Below are positions 34,300 to 42,230 of a stretch of DNA of 52,755 nt, one piece after another (position 1 is the first letter of the stretch; every line of letters starts with the position of its first letter). This DNA comes from Paenibacillus popilliae ATCC 14706 (lineage in GTDB: Bacteria > Bacillota > Bacilli > Paenibacillales > Paenibacillaceae): the NCBI RefSeq assembly GCF_000315235.1, contig NZ_BALG01000002.1, positions 1 to 52,755 of the forward strand, given 5' to 3'. Below the pieces are notes generated by a model that was given only the letters and a program-made list of their open reading frames with translations, ran no database searches and was not told where the DNA came from. The translations under genes and the position numbers were made by a program.

Positions 34300-34602
34300 T
34301 TTACTCATTTCTGTGGAGCACCGTAGATCCTTAGGGCGGTGCTCCATTCCCTTCCTTTCGCCCTAATCGGGGTTTTCCCATGGGGGGCCTTACCCCCACA
34401 TTCCTGAAAATTGGCCAAAAAAGCCTGATCGTCTACCCGCTTCTTTCCAAACGCACGTAGAGCGTGAACTTCGATAGATGATAACGGATGTTGCCGATGC
34501 ATGGCATGGAACTTCGGAATTCTCAACCAGCGTCCAATCGCGATACGTGAAGATTGACAGTGGAAGCCAGCGATTTCGTACTGCCGCTATGCGGTCGATT
34601 TT
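34300..34602. other. Stretch between the micro-protein and the group II intron
   Basis: It holds the hairpin at 34315-34345 (a weak terminator) and otherwise no convincing gene. A minus-strand open frame across it (34305-34526) includes the hairpin, has no good ribosome binding site and is not like any protein I know. Confidence 0.35.
34315..34345 (+). terminator. Hairpin downstream of the 31-aa micro-protein gene
   Basis: GGAGCACCG pairs perfectly with CGGTGCTCC around a 13-base loop. The following ATTCCCTTCCTTT is only moderately T-rich. Confidence 0.5.
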
Positions 34603-36192
34603 GTGTAATGCGGCCGGGCAAGGTCGTCAATTCTAGTGGGTGGCAGTCCCATCAGGATAATGCCTAACCAGCAGTCCTGTAGCTAGTTCTTGGAGGTTAC
34701 CCGGTAACGGATAACATTAAAGCGTAGAACGGCAAAATAACGGGCCGAAAGCGAAAGCTGAAGTGATGGAACCTCGAAAAATAAGTGGAGACAGGCCGAT
34801 GTGGTTACACATACAGAAGGCGAAACGCATTCAAGCGCAAAGGTGAGTTTGAATGGGCACTCCGGGGTCTAAGAGCTTGGCACGTTACAAACAGAGAATG
34901 AGCGGGAACCCGGGAGCCCTTATCTCTTCCTGGAACCAGCGGGTATGCCGTACAAGTGAAAACCAAGCAAGGAAAGCAAAAGAGAGATAGGGAGTCGGAT
35001 GGCTGAATAGTATCGAAGAAGCTGCGTAATGGCAGCGGAGAAAAGGAAGCCACATCAGAAGACCGAGACAAAGGACACAATTCCCACACGCAGAGGTGGA
35101 AGTGAATTGAAAACAAAACTTGTTAAGATAGCACAAGTAGCAAGAGAACGACCAAAAGAGCAGTTTACAAGCCTGATCCACCTTCTGGACGAAAAGGCAT
35201 TGCACATGTGTCACCAGGAACTGAAAGGAAATAAGGCTGTTGGTGTGGACGAGGTTACGAAAGCGAAGTACGAGGAAAACCTGGACATAAACATAAGGAA
35301 TCTCCATCAATCCTTGCTTAAAATGGCTTACAAACCTCAGCCCGTTAGAGGAGTGTATATCCCTAAACCACTTGGAATCCTCTTTTGGATTTCGGCCTGG
35401 ACGTGGATGTCATGATGCACTGCGAACACTACACACAATCATCATGACGAAGAAAACGAACTGGATTGTGGATGCGGATATAGCAGGATTCTTTGATCAT
35501 GTCGATCATAACTGGATGATGAAATGCTTAGAGGTACGAATCAAGGACCGTAAACTCTTACGACTGATTCAGCGTATGCTCAAAGCAGGAATAATGGAGG
35601 AAGGAAGGAGCCGGCAGACAGAGCAAGGCACGCCACAGGGAGGAATTATCTCACCCGTACTCGCTAATATCTACCTACATTACGTACTGGACTTATGGTT
35701 CGAGAAACGAATGAAGAAGCAATACAGAGGCCAGACCTATATGGTTCGATATGAGAATGATTTTGTATGTTGTTTCCAAACGGAAGGCGAGGCAAGAAAC
35801 TTCTACCTGCAACTCAAGGACAGGCTTAAGAAGTTCAACCTGGAGGTCAAATCAATGTTAGCTCAACTCAAAGCAAAACTCGTTGGACACTACAGATATT
35901 ACGGTATCACCGACAATGGGCCAATGCTGTCGAGATACGGGTACGGTACAATGAAGCTACTATTTTAATGGTTGAATCGAAGAAGTCAAAGAAACAGCTA
36001 TACTTAGGAGAAATTCTTATTGCTAATGAAAGCCAATCCACTACCAAAACCAAGAATACATTCGAGTGTATTTTGACGGAACGGGATCCGTGTGAAACTT
36101 CTGATGAGGAGCCGTGTGCGTAAATAGCGCAAGCACGGTTCTGCGAGGGGGGAGCGTACAATCCAGTGAAGAAAGGCGCTCCTCTACTCTAC
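34603..36192 (+). mobile_element. Degenerate group II intron
   Basis: The 5' half (about 34603-35100) is non-coding with the multi-stem character of a group II ribozyme. The middle encodes a broken intron reverse transcriptase/maturase. The 3' end has a clear domain V (36109-36142: GAGCCGTGTGCG, loop, CGCAAGCACGGTTCT), then a domain VI stem (GGAGCG with CGCTCC) and the 3' end CTACTCTAC. The 5' border is my estimate from a GTGTAATGCGG start. About 1.6 kb remain, shorter than a full intron, because parts of the coding region are deleted. It sits just before a broken phage-type integrase gene. Confidence 0.8.
35107..36076 (+). pseudogene. ltrA: Group II intron reverse transcriptase/maturase, inactive
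   Basis: The frame probably starts at a TTG (35107) seven bases after AGAGGTGG. The N-terminal part runs to VRGVYIPKP. There a deletion and frameshift (about 35367-35372) removes part of the fingers domain, and the next frame continues ESSFGFRPGRGCHDALR, DIAGFFDHVDH and QGTPQGGIISPVLANIYL. The active site reads YENDF instead of YADDF, so one of the two catalytic aspartates is Asn. A second deletion joins LKKFNLEVKS to the maturase tail LKAKLVGHYRYYGITDN, which then breaks up into other frames up to PLPKPRIHSSVF at 36076. It cannot be active. Confidence 0.85.
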
Positions 36193-36268
36193 AACTCTTG
36201 ACAGATCCTTTCTCAACGGATCCTTTACATTATAAATTAAACCTAACTTATTTCAACCTCTCTTTCCT

Positions 36269-37176
36269 TTGCGTCCCATCCAATCACTTGAGCTGCACGA
36301 GTACAATATTAAACACCACATCAAGCCATATTTCAAAGAAATTTTATTAAAAGATGTAAAGCCGCTGATGTACCAGAAATTCATTAACTACATTCTTGAA
36401 AAAGGGTACAGCAGAAGAACTACGGAACTCGTTCATTCTACGATGCATAACTGCATACAGAAAGCTTGTTTGCTTGGAAAGCTTGAAAAGAATCCGTGTG
36501 TGGGCGTTGAGTTCAAGGGAGCTAAAAAAAGGGAAGGTATAAAGTATATCGAATCAAGCGATATTCCGGGTTTCCTGCAAACAGCACACGAATACGGATA
36601 TATTTACTGGATATTCTTCAAGCTACTCATCGAGACCGGTATGCGTAAAGGTGAGGCGGCCGCACTTAAATGGAGCGACATCGACTTCAAGAGCAAGACA
36701 ATTTCAATTAACGAAACCTTGGACTTCACGCGAAGGATAAAAGCGAACTGTTTGGAGATACGAAAACAATTCGATCCACACGCACAATTACCATGAGTCA
36801 ATCGCTGACTAATGACTTGCGGTATCATATGAACTGGCAAAACCAGAAACTCGCTCTTCATGGCGCATACCACCGCGATCTGAATTTGGTGCTCTGCCGG
36901 GAAGACGGTAATTTCATGCCAAAATCATCACTCTTTAATGCGTTCTCTAAGATTCTGAAGCGTGCAGGATTACCGTCGTTGCCGATCCATTCACTGCGTC
37001 ACACCCACGCCGTCATTTTGCTTGAGATCGGAGCCGATATGAAGTACGTCCAGGAGCGGCTCGGACATGGGAGTATTCAGATTACATCGGACGTGTATTC
37101 TCACATATCCAAAAAACTTGAAGCGGAAAATATGAAGAGATATGAGGAGAACACACAACAAATATTTCGCCCATAA
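36269..37176 (+). pseudogene. Frameshifted, N-terminally truncated tyrosine integrase
   Basis: The first frame (to 36796) gives the core-binding domain and the first catalytic Arg (ETGMRKGEAAALKWSDI). Near 36730 the frame changes; the other frame reads KDKSELFGDTKT and leads into 36793-37176, with HSLRHTHA (His-x-x-Arg), LGHGSIQITSDVYSHIS and the catalytic Tyr. All catalytic residues exist, but in two frames. The usual N-terminal arm-binding domain is missing. The 3' end is followed by G-rich repeats (TTTTTGGGGGCGTTTTGGGGGC), often seen at the end of Firmicute phage integrase genes. The rest of the phage or ICE is gone. Confidence 0.85.
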
Positions 37177-37243
37177 ATTTTTGGGGGCGTTTTGGGGGCA
37201 TCACCCTGAACGCCGCTAAAATCCTCTCCATGCCCCCCACACT

Positions 37244-37276
37244 AAAAATCCCCAGAAGCCTTACGGCTCTAGGGAT
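37244..37276 (-). terminator. Intrinsic terminator of glnA
   Basis: On the minus strand AATCCCTAGAGCC and GGCTTCTGGGGATT form a stem with two mismatches and a GTAA loop, followed by a T-run. It lies directly after the glnA stop. Confidence 0.78.
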
Positions 37277-37283
37277 TAAGCTA

Positions 37284-38612
37284 TTAATATAAGGTCATAT
37301 ATTGATCGCGTTCCCACTGATGAACCTGTGTTCTATACATATCCCACTCGATTTCCTTCAGCTCCATGAAGTGCTGCAACGCATGCTCGCCAAGCGCATC
37401 GCAAATGATCTTATCGCGGACCAGTGCTTCCAGCGCTTCTTTGAGGCTGGATGGCAAGCTTGGGATGCCTTCCGCATCGCGCTCTTCGTCCGTCATCACG
37501 TAGATGTTTCGGTCGGTCGGCGCCGGCAGATCGGAATTTTGCTTGATGCCGTCCAATCCGGCCTTCAGAATGGCGGCCAACGCCAAATACGGGTTAGCTG
37601 ATGGATCCGGGTTGCGCACCTCGATACGCGTGCTGAGACCGCGGGATGCCGGAATGCGGACCATCGGGCTGCGGTTGCTTCCGGACCAGGCGACATAGCA
37701 CGGAGCCTCGTATCCCGGAACGAGCCGCTTGTAGGAGTTAACCGTCGGATTCGTAATAGCCGCGAAGCCGCGGGCATGCTTCAACACCCCGGCCATGAAG
37801 CTGCGGGCATCGTCGCTTAAGCCCAGCTTATCCTTCTCGTCATAGAACGCATTCTCCTTGCCCTGGAACATCGAAATGTTGCAGTGCATGCCGGAACCGT
37901 TCACGCCGAACAGCGGCTTCGCCATGAAGGTAGCGTGCAGGCCATGCTGGCGCGCAATCGTCTTCACGACGAGCTTAAAGGTCTGAATCTGGTCGGCGGC
38001 CTTGATGGCGTTCGCGTATTTGAAATCAATCTCATGCTGCCCCGGTGCCACTTCATGGTGGGACGCTTCGATCTCAAAGCCCATTTCCTCCAGCTTCAAT
38101 ACAATCTCGCGGCGGCAGTTCTCTCCGAGATCCGTCGGGGCCAAATCGAAATAACCGCCCTGATCGTTCAACTCCATCGTCGGATTGCCCTTCTCATCTG
38201 TTTTGAATAGGAAAAACTCCGGCTCCGGCCCGACATTCATCGCCGTATAACCCATTTCTTCCGCTTCCTTCAGCGCCCGCTTCAGAATGCCGCGCGGACA
38301 TCCGGCGAATGGAACTCCGTCTGTTGTATATACGTCACAAATCAACCGCGCGACTCGATCTTCCGTTACCCATGGGAACACTACCCAAGTTTCCAAATCA
38401 GGCACCAGATACATATCTGATTCTTCAATTCGCACATAACCTTCGATGGAAGAGCCGTCAAACATCATTTTGTTGTCCAGCGCCTTGTTCAATTGGCTTA
38501 CCGGGATCTCCACATTTTTGATCGTTCCCAGCAAATCCGTAAATTGAAGCCGGATAAATCGTACATTTTGTTCTTCCGCGATGCGTACAATATCTTCTCT
38601 GGTGTATCCCAC
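37284..38612 (-). CDS. glnA: Glutamine synthetase, type I (GlnA)
   Basis: GlnA joins ammonium and glutamate to glutamine with ATP. The 442-residue protein has the short GSI-alpha length and lacks the adenylylation insert. Visible motifs are DGSSIEGY near residue 52, GPEPEFFLF, the [15 protein letters not shown] latch region, the ATP-binding [15 protein letters not shown], and [12 protein letters not shown]. The start is a GTG at 38612, with AAGGAG ten bases upstream. As in Bacillus it follows glnR, 44 bases downstream. In Bacillus the enzyme also binds GlnR when feedback-inhibited. Confidence 0.96.
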   Translation of the reverse strand: MGYTREDIVRIAEEQNVRFIRLQFTDLLGTIKNVEIPVSQLNKALDNKMMFDGSSIEGYVRIEESDMYLVPDLETWVVFPWVTEDRVARLICDVYTTDGVPFAGCPRGILKRALKEAEEMGYTAMNVGPEPEFFLFKTDEKGNPTMELNDQGGYFDLAPTDLGENCRREIVLKLEEMGFEIEASHHEVAPGQHEIDFKYANAIKAADQIQTFKLVVKTIARQHGLHATFMAKPLFGVNGSGMHCNISMFQGKENAFYDEKDKLGLSDDARSFMAGVLKHARGFAAITNPTVNSYKRLVPGYEAPCYVAWSGSNRSPMVRIPASRGLSTRIEVRNPDPSANPYLALAAILKAGLDGIKQNSDLPAPTDRNIYVMTDEERDAEGIPSLPSSLKEALEALVRDKIICDALGEHALQHFMELKEIEWDMYRTQVHQWERDQYMTLY

Positions 38613-38656
38613 AGGGTAACATCTCCTTCTTGTGAACCTGGATTAGATTAGCATGA

Positions 38657-39067
38657 TCATTTCGTAAAGAAACGGGACAGTTCACCTTGAATCAACGACA
38701 CTTGACCCGGTCTCTTTCCAGAAATGAGCTGCTGCTTCAGCATTCGATGCAGTTGAATATCCGACAGTTCCTTGCGTTTACTTTCCGAATCTTCGCTTAA
38801 CACGGTCGCCTCCTCTGATTCCTTGGAGACCGGATGAAGCATTTGCTTGATCCCGGCGATATTCACACCCTTCTCAATAAGCGCCTTAATTTCCAGCAGC
38901 CGCTCCACGTCATTGAATGAGAATAGACGCTGGTTGCCGGACGTGCGTGCAGGCATAATCAATTCATGCTGCTCGTAGTAACGAATCTGCCTTGCGGTCA
39001 AATCCGTCAGCTTCATTACGATGCCGATTGGAAACAAAGCCATATTTCTGCGAATTTCATCCCCCAC
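38657..39067 (-). CDS. glnR: GlnR, MerR-family nitrogen regulator
   Basis: GlnR represses glnRA and other nitrogen genes when glutamine is plentiful. The 136-residue protein has the MerR-type winged helix with LTDLTARQIRYYEQHELI and RLFSFNDVERLLEI, a short linker helix, and a C-terminal region ending QGELSRFF, similar to the autoinhibitory tail of Bacillus GlnR. The start is a GTG at 39067 with GGAAGG upstream. Its promoter (39108-39136) and operator (39141-39157) are clearly visible, so autoregulation is likely. Confidence 0.94.
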   Translation of the reverse strand: MGDEIRRNMALFPIGIVMKLTDLTARQIRYYEQHELIMPARTSGNQRLFSFNDVERLLEIKALIEKGVNIAGIKQMLHPVSKESEEATVLSEDSESKRKELSDIQLHRMLKQQLISGKRPGQVSLIQGELSRFFTK

Positions 39068-39107
39068 CGCTCATCAACCTTCCTCTGATGCTCACTTGCT
39101 TCCCTAC

Positions 39108-39136
39108 ATTGTATCTCCCGTTCAAATAGGTGTCAA
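39108..39136 (-). promoter_or_regulatory. Promoter of glnRA
   Basis: A perfect TTGACA and TACAAT separated by 17 bases on the minus strand, about 40 bases upstream of glnR. Confidence 0.85.
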
Positions 39137-39140
39137 CAGA

Positions 39141-39157
39141 TGTCAGGAAAACTGACA
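39141..39157. promoter_or_regulatory. GlnR/TnrA operator
   Basis: TGTCA-GGAAAAC-TGACA is an exact match to the TGTNA-N7-TNACA consensus and lies just upstream of the -35 box. Confidence 0.9.
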
Positions 39158-39163
39158 GAAATA

Positions 39164-40423
39164 TCAGAACCGCTTCAACAGTCCCAGCTCTACCATGGCG
39201 GATAGTGCGGTCATCGCTCCCAGCTTCGCATGGGCATAAGTCAATCCGCCCTGCATGTATGCCGTATAGGGTTCCCGTATCGGCGCATCCGCAGACAACT
39301 CCAGGCTGCCGCCCTGGATGAAGGTACCTGCCGCCATAATGACCGAATGATCGTAGCCGGGCATATCCCATGGTACCGGCACGACATGGGCGTCGACGGC
39401 TGACGCCTTTTGGATCCCTTGCACGAAGGCGATAAGATGCTCGGCGGAATCGAAGCGGATCGCCTGGATGAGATCCGTCCGCGGTGCCGACCAGTGTGGG
39501 GACGATTGGAATCCAAGCTCCTCGAACATGGCCGCCGCGAAGACGCTGCCGCGCACGGCTTGTCCCACGATACTCGGCGCAAGGAACAGCCCTTGGTACA
39601 TGGCGCGCGTCATGCCAAGCATCGCCCCGACTTCTCCCCCGATCCCTGGGGCGGACAGACGCGCCGCCGCTGCTTCCACGAGGCGCCGCTTACCAGCGAT
39701 GTAGCCTCCGGTCTCAGCGATGCCGCCCCCCGGATTTTTGATAAGCGAACCGGCAATAAGATCCGCCCCGACCTCCGTCGGCTCCAGCCGTTCCGTAAAT
39801 TCGCCGTAGCAGTTATCGACGAACACGATCGCATCCGGGAGCAGCCGCTTGACTTGGGCAACCATGTCCGCGATCTCATCGACGTAAAACGATGTCCGCC
39901 AGGCGTAGCCGCGCGATCGCTGAATGCCTATCACCTTGGTGCGCGGCGAGATCCGCCGCTCGGCCTCCGTCCAATTGACTCGGCCCTCATCCGTCAGCTC
40001 CACCTCGTCGTAATGAATGCCCCAGTCGCGAAGCGAGCCGGTCCCGTCGCCTTCCTCTCCAATCACCTTGTGCAGCGTATCGTAAGGTGTTCCGGTAATA
40101 TACAACAGCTCATCGCCCGGGCGAAGCACCGCGAATAAAGCGGTCGCGATCGTATGCGTTCCCGATACAAAATGAGGCCGTACTAGCGCCGCCTCCGCGC
40201 CGAATACGTCGGCATAGACCTCATCCAGTACTTCTCTGCCCCGATCATTGTAGCCGTAGCCCGTCGATCCGGCAAAATGAAAATCGCTTACCTGATGACG
40301 CTGAAAAGCTTGTATAACCTTCCACTGGTTCTGTTCCACAATCGACTCGATGGCTCGGACCCGATCCTTGATTTGCTCCTCTATCCGTTCTGCCAGCCTC
40401 ATCATCTCAACTGAAAATTGCAT
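39164..40423 (-). CDS. ynbB: YnbB-like PLP-dependent Cys/Met lyase-family protein
   Basis: The 419-residue protein belongs to the family annotated as methionine gamma-lyase-like or aluminium-resistance protein, with fold-type I PLP architecture. The N-terminus has FAGSTGYGYNDRGREVLDEVYA, then FVSGTHTIATALFAVLRPGD, VFVDNCYGEF with the PLP-contacting Asp, and SLIKNPGGG with the Schiff-base Lys. The true reaction is unknown to me. The order ynbB-glnR-glnA is the same as in B. subtilis. The glnR operator lies directly downstream of its stop. Confidence 0.9.
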   Translation of the reverse strand: MQFSVEMMRLAERIEEQIKDRVRAIESIVEQNQWKVIQAFQRHQVSDFHFAGSTGYGYNDRGREVLDEVYADVFGAEAALVRPHFVSGTHTIATALFAVLRPGDELLYITGTPYDTLHKVIGEEGDGTGSLRDWGIHYDEVELTDEGRVNWTEAERRISPRTKVIGIQRSRGYAWRTSFYVDEIADMVAQVKRLLPDAIVFVDNCYGEFTERLEPTEVGADLIAGSLIKNPGGGIAETGGYIAGKRRLVEAAAARLSAPGIGGEVGAMLGMTRAMYQGLFLAPSIVGQAVRGSVFAAAMFEELGFQSSPHWSAPRTDLIQAIRFDSAEHLIAFVQGIQKASAVDAHVVPVPWDMPGYDHSVIMAAGTFIQGGSLELSADAPIREPYTAYMQGGLTYAHAKLGAMTALSAMVELGLLKRF

Positions 40424-40609
40424 GTTCCATTCATTCCCCTTGTTCTCGACAACGCACTTCCCAATAAGCTCCCGTTGTACTTATGATAGATAAGACTCCA
40501 GCTTGAAGCTATGGAGCCCTGCCTCCGCCCGATCGAGTCCTCAAATTCCTGCATGGAATCTTCCATACGAAGCCGGCTTCCCGCTTCTGTACCCCAGTAT
40601 ACCTCATTT

Positions 40610-40842
40610 TTACTCCCATTTTACATCTTGCGGCCACAGCGTCATCTGCTCCAACTTGCCTGGCGACTGCTCGGGGTAGGTCTGCAGCAAGCGTACCGCC
40701 TGGTTGCGCATCACCTTCTCCATGACATTGCACACGAACCGCGCATTGCTGAACAAGTTGGAACATATCATCCTCTCCTCCAGAATGACATTCTTCAGCT
40801 TCAAGAGCAATTGAGGCATCAGCACATTATCCAGCTCCGTAA
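40610..40842 (-). pseudogene. Orphan 3' tail of a second spoVK gene
   Basis: The frame reads LMPQLLLKLKNVILEERM, FSNARFVCNVMEKVMRNQAVRLL and ends DVKWE. This matches the C-terminal lid of SpoVK, as in the intact neighbour (FSNARFIRNLIEKAIRNQAVRLV). It starts within a few bases of the end of the intact gene, in the same orientation, and its codon use is GC-rich like the chromosome while the intact gene is AT-rich. It looks like the left-over end of the original gene after replacement by an incoming copy. Confidence 0.8.
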
Positions 40843-41829
40843 CTATTTTACACAATGATACGGACTCAACTCTTTTTTCTCTTCCCAATTTTTCACCTCA
40901 ATAAAGTCCTCATAAACTAATTTCAAAAGTGTTTCCTTGGACAGCTTACCTGATTTTTTTACTAGTCTTACTGCTTGATTCCGAATGGCTTTTTCTATTA
41001 AATTTCTGATAAATCGTGCGTTACTGAAATTGCAATTCATAAATTTTTCTGCTACAATGAATTCTCTTATTTTTACCATGGCTTCCGGTGCAAGTACATA
41101 CTCTTTTTCAAAAGCCATTTTGTGGGCAATTTTAACTAATTGCTCGTCAGTATAGTCAGGGAAATCCATGTGGATTGCAAATCTTGAAGGAAGTCCAGAA
41201 TTTGTATCAAGTAAGTCATCCATCTCATTTGGATATCCAGCCAGTATTAGCACAAAATCGTTTTTCTGGTCTTCCATAGCTTTTACAAGTGTATCTATAC
41301 ACTCCTTGCCGAAATCTTTCTCTCCCCCGCGAGCCAAGCTGTACGCTTCGTCAATGAACAAGACGCCTCCGATTGCCTTCTTGATAACTTCTCGTGTTTT
41401 TTGTGCTGTGTGTCCAATGTACTCTCCCACTAAATCGGCACGCTCGACTTCAATTAGGTGTCCTTTACCTAATAGCCCCATCGTTTTAAACATCTTTGCT
41501 ATGATCCGGGCGACCGTCGTCTTGCCCGTCCCCGGGTTCCCTTTAAATATCATATGAAAGACTTGTTCGTCAACTTTTAACCCTTCAGCTTTACGCAACT
41601 TTCTGACTTGCAAAATAGCATACATGGAAAAAACGAATTCCTTTATTTTTTCTAGTCCTATCATATCATCGAGTTCCATAATTATTTTGGAAAAAACATC
41701 AGGCTGTGACTCGAAGTCTAATTTGGGTACTACTTCTTCAACTGCTTTTATCTGCTCAGGGGAATTTCTAAATACGACGTTTATTTTTCTATCTTGAGAA
41801 GTAATAACACGGCTATCACTCTTCATTGG
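40843..41829 (-). CDS. spoVK: Stage V sporulation protein K, AAA+ ATPase
   Basis: SpoVK is a CbbX-like AAA+ protein needed for late sporulation in Bacillus. The 328-residue protein has a short N-terminal region, Walker A GNPGTGKT at 96-103, the sensor-like pore region VERADLVGEYIGHTAQKT, Walker B VLFIDEAYSL near 155, and a C-terminal lid with FSNARFIRNLIEKAIRNQAVR. I set the start at the ATG 41829, six bases after GGGGGAGG. Base composition is markedly AT-rich compared with its neighbours. The tail of another spoVK copy directly follows it. I did not find a convincing sigma-E promoter. Confidence 0.88.
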   Translation of the reverse strand, partial: PMKSDSRVITSQDRKINVVFRNSPEQIKAVEEVVPKLDFESQPDVFSKIIMELDDMIGLEKIKEFVFSMYAILQVRKLRKAEGLKVDEQVFHMIFKGNPGTGKTTVARIIAKMFKTMGLLGKGHLIEVERADLVGEYIGHTAQKTREVIKKAIGGVLFIDEAYSLARGGEKDFGKECIDTLVKAMEDQKNDFVLILAGYPNEMDDLLDTNSGLPSRFAIHMDFPDYTDEQLVKIAHKMAFEKEYVLAPEAMVKIREFIVAEKFMNCNFSNARFIRNLIEKAIRNQAVRLVKKSGKLSKETLLKLVYEDFIEVKNWEEKKELSPYHCVK

Positions 41830-42175
41830 CATCCTCCCCCTCCCCATACTTGTAGGGTTCTTCGTACAAAAGGTGGGCTACATCCGAAATTATTCTGATT
41901 CCCCTCTTTCAGTAACTGAAATTGTAGGAAGGTCCATTTCATTTCATATCATATGATAAACATGTGGCTGACACGTGAGGACCGCTTCCTGGCGACGGCG
42001 ATTCATTTGACGCGAAGGTCTTGCTTTTGCGTTCGAGGCGGCCGCTTTGTGTCGTACATTCATATGCGTCACCCTTTCGGCGTTCAACCCTCGCTCCTGC
42101 CATTCCGAGGCGTCTATGCTGTTCAATATATTCTAGCGTCGAACAGGTTATTAGAAGTTTTGTATTATACGCAAA
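41830..42175. other. Region upstream of spoVK
   Basis: AT-rich, with a perfect palindrome TTTCAGTAACTGAAA at 41907-41921 that could be an operator. A minus-strand 39-codon frame (41944-42063, starting MNVRHKAAASNAK) has only a weak ribosome binding site, and I do not call it a gene. A TATAAT on the minus strand stands just beyond the PBP terminator and might start a spoVK transcript. Confidence 0.35.
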
Positions 42176-42208
42176 AAGAAAAGCGCGCAATTCATCATTG
42201 CGCGCTTC
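42176..42208 (-). terminator. Intrinsic terminator of the PBP1A gene
   Basis: GAAGCGCGCAAT pairs with ATTGCGCGCTTT around a 5-base loop and is followed on the minus strand by a T-rich run. Confidence 0.9.
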
Positions 42209-42230
42209 CTTTGATGCGTAGAAATGTGCA

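Noticed and set aside
34305-34526. Minus-strand 73-codon frame
   Set aside because: It contains the GGAGCACCG hairpin and lacks a ribosome binding site and any similarity that I can recognise.
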